DNA of 64,000 nt from Roseicitreum antarcticum (GTDB taxonomy: Bacteria > Pseudomonadota > Alphaproteobacteria > Rhodobacterales > Rhodobacteraceae): positions 1,860,001 through 1,924,000 of the forward strand of contig NZ_CP061498.1 in the NCBI RefSeq assembly GCF_014681765.1. Reading direction: 5' to 3'. The notes beneath the pieces were generated by a model. That model did no database searches. It had not been told where the DNA came from and worked only from the letters and a program-made list of their open reading frames with translations. Both the position numbers and the translations under genes were made by a program. This document shows, piece by piece, positions 19,323 through 28,590 of the stretch (position 1 is the stretch's first letter; the number at the start of each line of letters is the position of its first letter).

Positions 19323-19817
19323 TCAGTCGCGGTCATCAAACAGCCGCGACAGGGGGATATGTTGCTTGGTGAAGGGCGATTTCAGCACCACAAAGCTGAA
19401 ATACTTGTTGATGCCCAGGTCACGGTCGATCAGCCCTTCCATGATCGACTGATAGTCATCAATCCCGGCGGTGACAAACTTCGCCAGATAGTCGTAGCCG
19501 CCTGAAACAAGGTGACATTCCACGCAGCTTTCGATCTTTTCCAGCGCCTCCTGAAACCGTGCGAAATCAATCTGCCGGTGGTTCTTCAGCGTGAATTCGG
19601 TGAACACCGTCAGCGTCGGACCCAGCCGCGCAAGGTCGATCTGCGCGGAATATCCGGAAATATACCCCGCCTGCTGCAGCTTTTTCACCCGCATCAGACA
19701 GGGCGAAGGCGACAGATTAACCTCATCGGCCAGTTCGACATTTGTGATGCGGCCATTGCGTTGCAGGACGGCGAGTATCTTGATGTCGATACGGTCAAGT
19801 TTATAGGCAGCCGTCAT
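19323..19817 (-). CDS. Lrp/AsnC family transcriptional regulator
   Basis: A 164-residue regulator with an N-terminal winged HTH (KLDRIDIKILAVLQRNGRIT, then VELADEVNLSPSPCLMRVKKL) and a C-terminal RAM ligand-binding domain. ATG 19817 with AAGGAA upstream is preferred to the longer frame from 19889. It converges on the dehydrogenase gene and diverges from the oxidase at 19993. It probably senses an amino acid and controls the flanking catabolic operons, as DoeX does in ectoine degradation clusters. Confidence 0.92.
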   Translation of the reverse strand: MTAAYKLDRIDIKILAVLQRNGRITNVELADEVNLSPSPCLMRVKKLQQAGYISGYSAQIDLARLGPTLTVFTEFTLKNHRQIDFARFQEALEKIESCVECHLVSGGYDYLAKFVTAGIDDYQSIMEGLIDRDLGINKYFSFVVLKSPFTKQHIPLSRLFDDRD

Positions 19818-19992
19818 TGTCGTTCCTTGCACCGCTGCACGGCTTTGCAGGTTTCCGGCCCCAAGGGCCACGTTTTCACAGCACCCCATTTACCAGCGCG
19901 TTTCAACAGGAAATGCTGTTTTAGCCCCCGATTGCGGAACAACCCCCTGCATTCGCGCCTATAGGATCGGCGCAACGACAAAAGGTAAGCCC

Positions 19993-21318
19993 ATGACAGC
20001 ACCCCGACTTTCGATCGCTACGCCTGACACTCTGCCCCCGGACGCCGATTGCGTGGTGATCGGCGCGGGCATCGTCGGCGTCTCGGCGGCCTATTGGCTG
20101 GCGCGCGCCGGACAAAAGGTTGTGCTGCTGGAAAAGGGCGCAGTGGGGGCTGAACAATCCAGCCGCAACTGGGGCTGGTGCCGACAGCAAAACCGCGATG
20201 CCCGTGAATTGCCGCTGTCCACCCGCAGCCTGAAGCTGTGGGAAGAAATGGGCGCGGATATCGGCGACTCGTTGGGGTTTTCACGCTGCGGCCTGTTGTA
20301 TTTGTCCAATGACGACGCCGAAATCGAAGGTTGGGCGAAATGGGGCCGTTTTGCGCGTGGTGTCGGGGTAGATACCCGCATGCTGACCGCGACCGAAGCT
20401 GCCGCGCACGGTGCCGCGACCGGGCAGCGCTGGAAAGGCGGCGTCTGGTCACCCACCGACGGCATTGCGGACCCGGCGCGCGCTGCGCCCCTGATCGCGC
20501 AGGCCGTGATGAAACATGGCGGCCATGTCGTGCAGAACTGCGCCGCCCGCGGGTTGGAACTGGCGGCGGGGAAAGTTGCGGGCGTTATCACCGAAAAAGG
20601 CGTGGTCCGCACGCCGTCCGTGGTGGTGGCAGGAGGTGCATGGGCGGCAAGCTTTCTGCATCAGGTCAACATCGCCTTTCCGCAGGCGGCGGTACGTAGT
20701 TCGATGCTTTCGCTCGGCCCCGGCGCTAAAGGCCTGCCCGATGCGTTGCATACAGCCCCGGTTTCCGTCACCCGGCGGGCGGACGGTGGTTATGGGCTGG
20801 CGGTTTCAGGCATGGCCAATGTGAACCCTACCCCCGGCGCCCTATTGGGAATGCGGCATTTCCTGCCGATGTTTGCGCGCCGCTGGCGCGTGTTGCGACC
20901 CGGCGGCCTACAGGCATGGTCTGCCGGTTTTGAGACGCGACACCGCTGGGCAATGGATCAGCCCACGCCGATGGAACAGGTCCGCATTCTGAACCCACGC
21001 CCGTCAGCCCGGCAGATCAACGTGACATTGACGCGCGCCCGCGCCCTGGTGCCCGCCCTACGCAATGTACCAATTACCGCCACATGGGCCGGATACATCG
21101 ACAGCACACCCGACGGCGTGCCGGTGATCGACGCTGACATCGGCATTCCGGGCCTTGTGCTGGCGGCGGGGCTTTCCGGCCACGGCTTTGGCATTGGCCC
21201 CGGCGTGGGCCATCTGGTGGCTGACATGGTTCTGGGGCGCGACCCTATCACAGAAACCCGGCAATACCGGCTTTCCCGCTTCGCCCGCAGCCAATGGGGC
21301 AAGGTCAGCGAGTTTTAG
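19993..21318 (+). CDS. FAD-dependent oxidoreductase (DadA-like DAO family), third copy
   Basis: A 441-residue flavoenzyme with DCVVIGAGIVGVSAAYWLAR at residues about 18-38, an EQSSRNWGWCRQQ stretch, and a C-terminal LAAGLSGHGFGIGPGVGHL contact. It resembles D-amino-acid dehydrogenases and glycine/sarcosine oxidase-type proteins. It begins 175 bases from the divergent Lrp gene, which probably controls it. It is followed by a beta-decarboxylating dehydrogenase. Three different members of this superfamily in 11 kb point to several related substrates or successive oxidation steps. Confidence 0.88.
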   Translation: MTAPRLSIATPDTLPPDADCVVIGAGIVGVSAAYWLARAGQKVVLLEKGAVGAEQSSRNWGWCRQQNRDARELPLSTRSLKLWEEMGADIGDSLGFSRCGLLYLSNDDAEIEGWAKWGRFARGVGVDTRMLTATEAAAHGAATGQRWKGGVWSPTDGIADPARAAPLIAQAVMKHGGHVVQNCAARGLELAAGKVAGVITEKGVVRTPSVVVAGGAWAASFLHQVNIAFPQAAVRSSMLSLGPGAKGLPDALHTAPVSVTRRADGGYGLAVSGMANVNPTPGALLGMRHFLPMFARRWRVLRPGGLQAWSAGFETRHRWAMDQPTPMEQVRILNPRPSARQINVTLTRARALVPALRNVPITATWAGYIDSTPDGVPVIDADIGIPGLVLAAGLSGHGFGIGPGVGHLVADMVLGRDPITETRQYRLSRFARSQWGKVSEF

Positions 21319-21439
21319 AGCATATCGCGCAAATTAAAGACCGGCTTGGCGCATCAACGCTATGCGGAAACGATAGATCAGCGCCTAAGGCGTACAAGCG
21401 CATGCAGAGAAAGCACATTTGGCCAGAATGGAGAAGACG

Positions 21440-22492
21440 ATGACAACATATAAATTGGCTTTAATCCCCGGCGACGGGATCGGGGGGGATGTGACCGACG
21501 CGGCCATGGCCGTGGTGCAGGCCGCCGCCCGCCGCCATGATTTCACCGTTCAGGCGACAACCTTTGACTGGTCCTGCGCCCACTATCTGCGCACGGGCGC
21601 GATGATGCCGGAAGATGGGATTGAGACCTTGCGCGGCTTTGACGCGATCTACCTTGGCGCGGTCGGCTGGCCACATACCGTACCAGATTCGGTGTCGCTG
21701 CACGGCCTGCTGCTGCCGATCCGCAAAGCGTTCAACCAATATGCCAATATCCGCCCGCACCGCCTGCTGCCCGGCGTTGAAAGCCCGCTGCGGTCAGACG
21801 GATTCGACATCCTGTGCATTCGTGAAAATACCGAAGGCGAATATTCCGGCGCGGGCGGGCGCGTGCATCAGGGCATGGTGAATGAGGTCGCCGTGGAAAC
21901 CGCGATCTTCACCCGCGCGGGGGTCGAACGTATCTTGCGCTTTGCCTTTGAACAGGCGCAGGCGCGACGCGGGCATCTGACCTCGGTCACGAAATCGAAT
22001 GCGCAGAAATATTCGATGGTTTTCTGGGACGAAGTCACGCGCGAAGTTGCCGCCGACTATCCCGATGTGACGGTCAGCCACATGCATATCGACGCGATGG
22101 CCGCGCGCATGGTGATGGCCCCCGAAAGCCTTGATGTGGTGGTCGCCTCAAACCTGTTCGGCGACATCCTGACCGATCTGGGGGCCGCGATTCAGGGCGG
22201 TCTTGGCTTTGCCGCTTCGGCCAATATCTGCCCCGATGGCACGGGCCCGTCCATGTTCGAACCAGTGCACGGGTCGGCGCCCGATATTGCGGGCCAGAAC
22301 ATCGCCAACCCGATTGCCGCGATCTGGTCCGCAGCCATGATGCTGCAGCATCTGGGCGAAGACCGCGCCGCCGATACAATCATCGCCGCAATCGAGGCCG
22401 CGACCGCGCAAGGCATCGGCACGGTGCCGGGCAGTCATTCCACCGACGCCATCACGGCGGCCATCCTTTCCGCATTGGAGGCGGACGCATGA
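21440..22492 (+). CDS. tartrate/D-malate/isopropylmalate-type dehydrogenase
   Basis: A 350-residue member of the isocitrate/isopropylmalate dehydrogenase family. It shows [11 protein letters not shown], the substrate-arginine region [30 protein letters not shown] and [17 protein letters not shown]. The insert pattern fits tartrate dehydrogenase/D-malate dehydrogenase rather than LeuB. It oxidatively decarboxylates a 2-hydroxy diacid using NAD and a divalent metal. ATG 21440 has GGAG upstream and is preferred over TTG 21419. Its stop overlaps the next start by four bases (ATGA). Confidence 0.85.
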   Translation: MTTYKLALIPGDGIGGDVTDAAMAVVQAAARRHDFTVQATTFDWSCAHYLRTGAMMPEDGIETLRGFDAIYLGAVGWPHTVPDSVSLHGLLLPIRKAFNQYANIRPHRLLPGVESPLRSDGFDILCIRENTEGEYSGAGGRVHQGMVNEVAVETAIFTRAGVERILRFAFEQAQARRGHLTSVTKSNAQKYSMVFWDEVTREVAADYPDVTVSHMHIDAMAARMVMAPESLDVVVASNLFGDILTDLGAAIQGGLGFAASANICPDGTGPSMFEPVHGSAPDIAGQNIANPIAAIWSAAMMLQHLGEDRAADTIIAAIEAATAQGIGTVPGSHSTDAITAAILSALEADA

Positions 22493-23925
22493 ACCTGCAA
22501 GACCCCGATCTGTTCCGCAACGCCGCCCTGATCAACGGGCACTGGCTGTCACGCCCGGAAATGGACGTGACCAACCCCGCCACCGGCACAGTGCTGGGCC
22601 AGTTGCCCGATTGCACCGCCTCAGAAACCCGCGACGCCATCGCCGCTGCCGACCGCGCCATGGTAGGCTGGCGCGCCCTTACCCATGCCGCGCGCGCCGA
22701 TCTTTTGTTGCGCTGGTATGCGCTGATCTTGGACCACAGCGAAGACCTGGCGCAGATTCTAACCGCCGAACAGGGTAAGCCCCTGTCAGAGGCCCGGACC
22801 GAGGTGACATATGGCGCAAGTTTCGTGCGCTGGTTCGCCGAAGAGGCGCGGCGCATCAACGGCAAGATCATCCCCTCGCCTGTCGCGGGCAAAAAGATCT
22901 TTGCCATGAAAGAACCCGTCGGGGTTTGCGCGATCATTACGCCGTGGAATTTCCCCATCGCCATGATCGCCCGAAAGGTCGCGCCCGGTCTGGCGGCGGG
23001 CTGCACCATGGTCGTGAAGCCATCTGATTTCACGCCCTATTCGGCGCTGGCGCTGGCGGTTCTGGCCGAACGCGCCGGGATTCCGGCAGGTGTGATGAAC
23101 ATCCTGACCGGCAAGCCCGAGGCGATTGGCGCCGCCCTGACCGAAAGCCCCGTGGTGCGCAAACTGTCCTTCACCGGATCAACCCGCGTGGGGGCAATGC
23201 TGGCCGAACAATGCGCGCCGACATTGAAGCGCCTCAGCCTTGAACTGGGTGGCAATGCTCCGTTCGTGGTGTTTGACGATGCCGATCTGGATGCGGCGGT
23301 CGAAGGCGCGATGCAGTCAAAGTTCCGCAACGGCGGGCAAACATGCGTCTGTGCCAACCGGATCATCGTGCAATCAGGCATCCATGATGCGTTTGTGGCC
23401 GCGCTCAGCGCGCGGGTCGATGCGCTGCAGGTCGGCGCGGGCACCGGGGCGGATGTGAACATCGGCCCGATGATCAACACCGCCGCGATTGAAAAGATCA
23501 GCGCGCATGTCGCCGATGCGCTGGCGCAAGGCGCCACCCGTGTCACCCGCCCGCGCGATCTGCCCGCGCACTATGCCGATCCGGTGGTGCTGACCGGCGC
23601 AACAACCGCAATGCGGCTGGCCTCCGAGGAAACTTTTGGCCCCGTCGCGCCGATTTTTCGCTTTGACACCGAAGCTGAGGCACTGGCATTGGCAAACGGT
23701 ACGCCCTTTGGCCTTGCAGCGTATTTCTACACCCGCGACATGGCGCGCGCTTTCCGCTTTGGCGAGGCGCTGGAATTCGGCATGGTCGGGCTGAATACCG
23801 GCACGCTCAGCAACGAGGTTGCGCCGTTTGGCGGGATCAAAGCGTCCGGCATGGGCCGCGAGGGGGCGCAAGAGGGGATTGATGAGTACCTTGAAACCAA
23901 GGCATTGCACTTCGGCGGGCTGTGA
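22489..23925 (+). CDS. succinate-semialdehyde dehydrogenase-like enzyme
   Basis: A 478-residue aldehyde dehydrogenase of the GabD group. It shows AIITPWNFPIAMIARKVAPG, LELGGNAPFVVFDDAD with the general base, and the catalytic cysteine in GGQTCVCANR. It would oxidise succinate semialdehyde or a related omega-semialdehyde such as the product of the class III aminotransferase. Overlap with the upstream gene (ATGA at 22489) indicates coupled translation. The 240 bases after it, before the convergent LysR gene, hold no recognisable gene. Confidence 0.9.
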   Translation: MNLQDPDLFRNAALINGHWLSRPEMDVTNPATGTVLGQLPDCTASETRDAIAAADRAMVGWRALTHAARADLLLRWYALILDHSEDLAQILTAEQGKPLSEARTEVTYGASFVRWFAEEARRINGKIIPSPVAGKKIFAMKEPVGVCAIITPWNFPIAMIARKVAPGLAAGCTMVVKPSDFTPYSALALAVLAERAGIPAGVMNILTGKPEAIGAALTESPVVRKLSFTGSTRVGAMLAEQCAPTLKRLSLELGGNAPFVVFDDADLDAAVEGAMQSKFRNGGQTCVCANRIIVQSGIHDAFVAALSARVDALQVGAGTGADVNIGPMINTAAIEKISAHVADALAQGATRVTRPRDLPAHYADPVVLTGATTAMRLASEETFGPVAPIFRFDTEAEALALANGTPFGLAAYFYTRDMARAFRFGEALEFGMVGLNTGTLSNEVAPFGGIKASGMGREGAQEGIDEYLETKALHFGGL

Positions 23926-24165
23926 CGCTGATCGTGGCGAACAGAAGCAAGCGTCTCGATCTGTAGGATATGCGGCTTTATACAAGCGCGGTGCCAACAG
24001 AACCTTGGTTGACGAAAAAGATCGCGAATATTGTGTCTGCTGCCATGACGTCTTCCCCCGCGAGGCGTCTGAACCGGCGCCAGACCGTGGTCCCGCTGAC
24101 GCCACGCGCAGCGCGGACGGGTTGAACTGAACCGTGCGCTTGTCTAGCCTGAAAGCGCGCATCGG

Positions 24166-25071
24166 TCAGATGATTGGCGCCGCGCCGATCTCCGCCGTGA
24201 GCCGGTCAACGAACTTGTCTATTCGAAGCAAGCGCACGGCTCGCGGGTTCAGCAAGGCCAAGATGTCGGCGTCCGGGAGCGACCAGTCCGGCAGCACGCG
24301 CACTAATCTGCCGGCACTCAGATCGGCCGAAACGCTCCATTCAGAGCGTTCGACGATACCGTAGCCATCCAGCGCCCAGCCACGCAGAGCCTCGCCATCG
24401 TTGCAGCCAAAAACCGACTGCACGCGCAGGCTCGTTTCAACACCGTCCGGACCTGTCAGTGGCCAAAGGGTGGTGTCGGCCCGGTTCTCACGAACCACGC
24501 CGACTCTGTGGGCCGACACCTCTTCGGGGCGCTGTGGAAGGCCAAAGCGTCTGGCATAATCGGGCGACGCAACAAGGAAGCGGCGGTTCGAGGCAAGCTT
24601 GTGCTGCGTGATCCTCAGGTTCGGCAACCGCCCGACATGGATCAGGACATCCCAAAGTCCCTCATTCATCACGCCCACCGGATCTTCGCTGAGGCTTAGC
24701 GTCGGCCGCAGATCCGGGTTCTCGTTCCCAAAGTGTGCAAGAACCGGGGCCACGCGCAGACGCCCGAAGCCGAAGGGCGCAATGACATGAATCGGCCCTT
24801 CGATCCGACCCGCCCGAGCAGACATTTCCTCCGACAGTCTTTCGACATCGTCCAGAATGCTCTTCGCCCGGTCGACGAGATAACCTCCTTCTGCGGTAAG
24901 CCTAAGTTGCCCGCGACCGCGTTCGATGAGCCGCAGTCGCAGCCGGTCTTCCAGCGCCGCAAGTCGCTGCGAAACCGCAGGTGGGGTCACGTTCAGACTA
25001 CGCGCAGCTGCCGCGAGGCTCGGTGCGGTGGAGAGAGCGATAAGAAAGCGGAGATCGGGCACGTCAAGCAT
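24166..25071 (-). CDS. LysR family transcriptional regulator
   Basis: A 301-residue regulator. Residues about 1-60 form the winged HTH (LRFLIALSTAPSLAAAARSL, then TPPAVSQRLAALEDRLRLRL), and the rest is a periplasmic-binding-protein-like effector domain. It is divergent from the D-threonine-aldolase-like gene at 25163, with 91 bases between the starts. It probably activates that operon in response to its substrate. A perfect 10-bp dyad lies in this gap (25130-25160), but close to the downstream start rather than at a usual activator position. Confidence 0.92.
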   Translation of the reverse strand: MLDVPDLRFLIALSTAPSLAAAARSLNVTPPAVSQRLAALEDRLRLRLIERGRGQLRLTAEGGYLVDRAKSILDDVERLSEEMSARAGRIEGPIHVIAPFGFGRLRVAPVLAHFGNENPDLRPTLSLSEDPVGVMNEGLWDVLIHVGRLPNLRITQHKLASNRRFLVASPDYARRFGLPQRPEEVSAHRVGVVRENRADTTLWPLTGPDGVETSLRVQSVFGCNDGEALRGWALDGYGIVERSEWSVSADLSAGRLVRVLPDWSLPDADILALLNPRAVRLLRIDKFVDRLTAEIGAAPII

Positions 25072-25129
25072 TAAGGCTCAGCTTAATATCGAGTTTAGCA
25101 AAAGTGAATATCCTATTAATGCTTCGCGT

Positions 25130-25160
25130 GGTAATCCTCGGACACTGATGGAGGATTACC
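25130..25160 (+). promoter_or_regulatory. perfect 10-bp dyad covering a ribosome binding site
   Basis: GGTAATCCTC (25130-25139) and GAGGATTACC (25151-25160) are perfect inverted repeats separated by 11 bases. The right arm contains most of the GGAGGA ribosome site (25150-25155) of the gene starting at 25163. In mRNA the dyad would fold into a stable hairpin hiding that site. In DNA its symmetry could be a regulator operator. Both readings are possible. Confidence 0.7.
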
Positions 25161-25162
25161 AG

Positions 25163-26290
25163 ATGATGACGCCCGACCTGTCCAGCCCTGCCGCTCTGCC
25201 TACACCCGCGCTGCTATTGGACGAGGAGCGGATGAAGCAGAACATCGCGCGACTGGCAAAGCGCGCAGAGAAGCTGAGCGTTTCGCTGCGCCCCCACGTG
25301 AAAACAGCGAAATCGGTCGAGGTCGCACGCCGATTGACGGGCGGTGTGCCCGGTCCGATCACGGTGTCGACCCTGGCCGAAGCAGAGGTATTCTTCGACG
25401 CAGGGCACGACGATATTCTCTACGCTGTCGGAATCGCGCCGCAGAAGCTGGAACGGGTGCAGGCGCTGCGTGCGCGTGGCTGCGCTCTCGTGGTGATCCT
25501 CGACTGCGAAGCGCAGGCGCAGGCCGTGGTGCAGTCGGACGTTCCCGCCCTGATCGAAATTGACAGCGACGGACATCGCGGCGGGCTTCGACCGGATGAC
25601 CCGGCACTGATCCGGACGGGACGCATCCTGCACGACGCCGGGTGTCTGCGCGGCGTGATGACCCATGCGGGCGAAAGCTACACGGTTCGCGGCGCGATTG
25701 CCCACGCCGACTTTGCAGAACTGGAACGCAAAGCCGCCGTCTCGGCAGCGGGGGCGCTGCGTGATGCGGGTCTGCAGTGTCCGGTCGTAAGTGTCGGATC
25801 GACCCCGACTGCCCACGCCGCGCGCGATCTGACTGGCGTGACGGAACTGCGGGCCGGGGTCTACATGTTCTTCGACCTCGTGATGGCGGGAATAGACGTC
25901 TGCGCCGTGGACGACATTGCCCTCAGCGTGTTGACGACCGTGATCGGACATCAGCCGACAAAGGGCTGGACGATGATCGACGCGGGCTGGATGGCCCTGT
26001 CGCGCGACCGCGGGACGGCTGCGCAGGACGTGGATCAGGGCTACGGTCTGGTCTGCGACGTGAACGGTCATGTTCTGCGCGACCTTATTGTGAGCAGCAC
26101 CAATCAGGAGCACGGGATCGTCTCGCACCGTTCGGGCGTGGATGGTGCAATGCCCGACCTGCCGGTCGGCACCTTCCTGCGGATCCTGCCCAACCACGCC
26201 TGCGCGACCGCTGCGCAGCACGACCGCTACAACGTGCTGCCGCAGGACGGCGGTCCTATACAGACCTGGCCCCGTTTCGGCGGCTGGTAA
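25163..26290 (+). CDS. D-threonine aldolase / D-serine dehydratase-like PLP enzyme (DSD1 family)
   Basis: A 375-residue fold-type III PLP enzyme with an alanine-racemase-type N-terminal barrel. The PLP lysine is in SLRPHVKTAKSVEVARRL (about residue 48), followed by TVSTLAEAEVFFDAGHDDIL and, later, EIDSDGHRGG. A C-terminal metal-site segment contains QEHGIVS. The family includes D-threonine aldolase and the beta-hydroxyaspartate aldolase BhcC. ATG 25163 is chosen because GGAGGA lies 7 bases upstream; the longer frame back to 24926 overlaps the LysR gene. The next gene follows after 10 bases. Confidence 0.87.
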   Translation: MMTPDLSSPAALPTPALLLDEERMKQNIARLAKRAEKLSVSLRPHVKTAKSVEVARRLTGGVPGPITVSTLAEAEVFFDAGHDDILYAVGIAPQKLERVQALRARGCALVVILDCEAQAQAVVQSDVPALIEIDSDGHRGGLRPDDPALIRTGRILHDAGCLRGVMTHAGESYTVRGAIAHADFAELERKAAVSAAGALRDAGLQCPVVSVGSTPTAHAARDLTGVTELRAGVYMFFDLVMAGIDVCAVDDIALSVLTTVIGHQPTKGWTMIDAGWMALSRDRGTAAQDVDQGYGLVCDVNGHVLRDLIVSSTNQEHGIVSHRSGVDGAMPDLPVGTFLRILPNHACATAAQHDRYNVLPQDGGPIQTWPRFGGW

Positions 26291-26300
26291 GGAGACGGAC

Positions 26301-27233
26301 ATGATCCTCATCACCGAAGCGCAGTCTTCTGCCATCGTCACGCCGGAACTTGCCTTCAGGGCGGTGCGCGATGCCTTCATCGCCGCCGTCGCGCCGGATG
26401 CCGCGAGTTTTCCGGTAGTGGTCGCCCATGCCAGCGATCCGCAGAACCGTTTCACTATCAAATCGGCGTCGGGTGCAGAACTGGCCGGGCTGAAGGTTGG
26501 TGCCTACTTCCCCACGAACGATGCACGCGGACTGCCGCGCCATGCCTCCACCATTTTGCTGATCGACCAGAGCACCGGAGGCATCGGTGCAGTGATCGAG
26601 GGTTCCGCCGTCAACTGTTACCGAACCGCCGCGGCGGATGCGGTGGCAACCGATGCCTTAGCGCGCTCGGATGCCAAAGTCCTGACCCTGTTCGGAACCG
26701 GCCACCAAGCCGCCTACGAGGCGGGGGCAGTCGCGCGCGTGCGGGAGCTGTCCCGTCTGCTGGTGGTCGGCAGAGATCCCTCCCGCACCAACGCCTTTGT
26801 CGAACGGTTGCGCCACGCTGGGTTGCCAGCCGAGGCCGCGTCGGCGGAAACGGCTGTCCGTGCCGCAGACATCATTGTCACAGCAACGACGGCTATCCAG
26901 CCGCTCTTCAAGGCGGAATGGGTCCGTCCGGGAACGCACATTTCCTCAATGGGGTCGGACTCTAAGGGCAAACAGGAACTCCCCAACGATCTTTTCCCAC
27001 GCGCCCGTCTGTTCTGTGACCTTCCAGAACAATCGGTACGCATCGGCGAATTCCAACACGCCGACCCCAAGGCACCCCCGACTGCCATCGGAGCGGTTTT
27101 GTCTGGCAATGCGGAAGGCCGCCGCAATGAAGGGGAGGTCACGATATTCGACAGCTCGGGCATCTCACTTCAGGATCTGTACATAGCGAAGGCTATCCTT
27201 GATCAAAAAACTGCCAGCCCCGCGAGTGGATAG
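26301..27233 (+). CDS. ornithine cyclodeaminase family protein, copy 1
   Basis: A 310-residue NAD(P)-binding protein of the ornithine cyclodeaminase/mu-crystallin family. The nucleotide fold is LTLFGTGHQAAYEAGAVARV, and the later THISSMGSDSKGKQELPNDL segment is typical. Members act as cyclodeaminases, imino-acid reductases such as BhcD, or amino-acid dehydrogenases. Together with the DSD1-type gene just before it, a hydroxy-amino-acid cleavage followed by imine reduction is plausible. ATG 26301 follows GGAGACGGAC directly. Confidence 0.88.
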   Translation: MILITEAQSSAIVTPELAFRAVRDAFIAAVAPDAASFPVVVAHASDPQNRFTIKSASGAELAGLKVGAYFPTNDARGLPRHASTILLIDQSTGGIGAVIEGSAVNCYRTAAADAVATDALARSDAKVLTLFGTGHQAAYEAGAVARVRELSRLLVVGRDPSRTNAFVERLRHAGLPAEAASAETAVRAADIIVTATTAIQPLFKAEWVRPGTHISSMGSDSKGKQELPNDLFPRARLFCDLPEQSVRIGEFQHADPKAPPTAIGAVLSGNAEGRRNEGEVTIFDSSGISLQDLYIAKAILDQKTASPASG

Positions 27234-27591
27234 GCCGCGTGCGCCCCGCCTACTTCATTGCCGCCACCAGCGAACCTATGAGGCGCCCCACCGGCTTGAA
27301 ATTCAGTTTTCTCATCTCCGCGGCAGCGCGAGGACATTCTTTAGGCCCATCGAAAGAGGACAAGCGAACTGCAACTCCTAGAACGGCAGATTCTGTTGCG
27401 ACGCAGCACTTCAACGTCATCTTTCGCTGCCTGCCCCGTCGAATCGGCACGCAACTCCAGTCAGACAGGGTTAGACCATTTGCAGGGAGCGCCCGCAGCA
27501 AGACCATCACCACAACAGAATAGAAGGTTCCATGTCTGATTTTGCCGCCCTCGACCCTGTTCCAAGTTTCGCCCGGCGCTAGGAGCAACAG
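27234..27591 (+). other. 358-bp gap; only a 16-codon ORF seen
   Basis: No full gene is visible between the two cyclodeaminase-family genes. An ATG at 27532 opens a 16-codon frame (MSDFAALDPVPSFARR) that ends 9 bases before ATG 27592, with a weak AGAAGG upstream. It could be a leader peptide or the truncated start of a lost gene. The gap probably holds the promoter of the second operon. Confidence 0.35.
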
Positions 27592-28587
27592 ATGGCAACC
27601 CTACTTCTAACCAAAGAACAGGTTCGTGGTCTGATCCGCGTGCCCGACGTCATTGCAGCGGTCGAGGACGCGTTTCGCGCCTTCTCCGGCGGCGAGGTCG
27701 TGCAGCCGCCCTATATGGGCCTGCACATGTCGGAACCAAGGGCCGAGATCGACTTCAAGGCCTGCTACCATGCCGAAACGGAGCGGGTTTCGCTCAAGGC
27801 ATCCTCGGGCGGGTTCCGCGATAATCCGGGCCGTTACAGCTTGCCCAATGGCATGGGCACGGTGTTGTTGTTCGACGGCTCAAATGGCGCGCTTCTCTGC
27901 GCGATGGATGGTAGCCTGCTGACCGGGTTCCGCACCGGGGCGGCGGGCGCGGTCTCGGTCCGGGCCATGGCGCGCGAGGATGCGCGAGTGCTGGCGATGA
28001 TCGGCACCGGCAATCAGGCGCGCATGCAGATCCGCGCCATTCGCGAGGTGATCGGAATCGACCGCATCCACGCATGGGGCCGCTCGCCTGCCGGCCTGGC
28101 CGCGTTCAAGACGGACATTGAGGCTGAATTCGGTCTGCCGGTCATTGCTGCGGGCAGCGCCCAAGAAGCCGTGGCCGAGGCCGATATCGTCGTCACCACC
28201 ACCCGCGCCAGTGGCATTGTCCTGCAGGCAGGATGGCTGCGACCGGGCACCCATGTGGTGGCCATCGGCGCAGACCAGAAAGGCAAGCAGGAGCTTTCCC
28301 CCGAAATCTTCCACACCGCGCGCATCGTCGCCGACAGCCGCACGCAATGCCGTGAGAAAGGCGAGGTGCAGCACGCGATCCGCGCGGGGCTGGTGGCGGA
28401 TGTGCATGCAGAGATCGGCGAGGTGCTTCTGGGCCGCGCCCCGGGCCGGGAAACCCGCGATCAGATCACCATTTTTGATTCCACCGGCATGGCCATTCAA
28501 GACACCACCACCGCCGCCCTGATCCTGCGCCTTGCGCAGGAACGCGGGATTGGCACGCCATTTGATTTCCTTGCACCAGAGACGTGA
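27592..28587 (+). CDS. ornithine cyclodeaminase family protein, copy 2 (EutC-like)
   Basis: A 331-residue member of the same family as the gene at 26301, with the fold LAMIGTGNQARMQIRAIREV and the block THVVAIGADQKGKQELSPEI. Order and length match EutC, which sits beside the dehydratase EutB in hydroxyectoine-use clusters. The next gene here is indeed a EutB-like dehydratase, three bases downstream. Iminosuccinate reductase (BhcD) is another family role that fits. AGGAG lies upstream of ATG 27592. Confidence 0.88.
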   Translation: MATLLLTKEQVRGLIRVPDVIAAVEDAFRAFSGGEVVQPPYMGLHMSEPRAEIDFKACYHAETERVSLKASSGGFRDNPGRYSLPNGMGTVLLFDGSNGALLCAMDGSLLTGFRTGAAGAVSVRAMAREDARVLAMIGTGNQARMQIRAIREVIGIDRIHAWGRSPAGLAAFKTDIEAEFGLPVIAAGSAQEAVAEADIVVTTTRASGIVLQAGWLRPGTHVVAIGADQKGKQELSPEIFHTARIVADSRTQCREKGEVQHAIRAGLVADVHAEIGEVLLGRAPGRETRDQITIFDSTGMAIQDTTTAALILRLAQERGIGTPFDFLAPET

Positions 28588-28590
28588 CCG

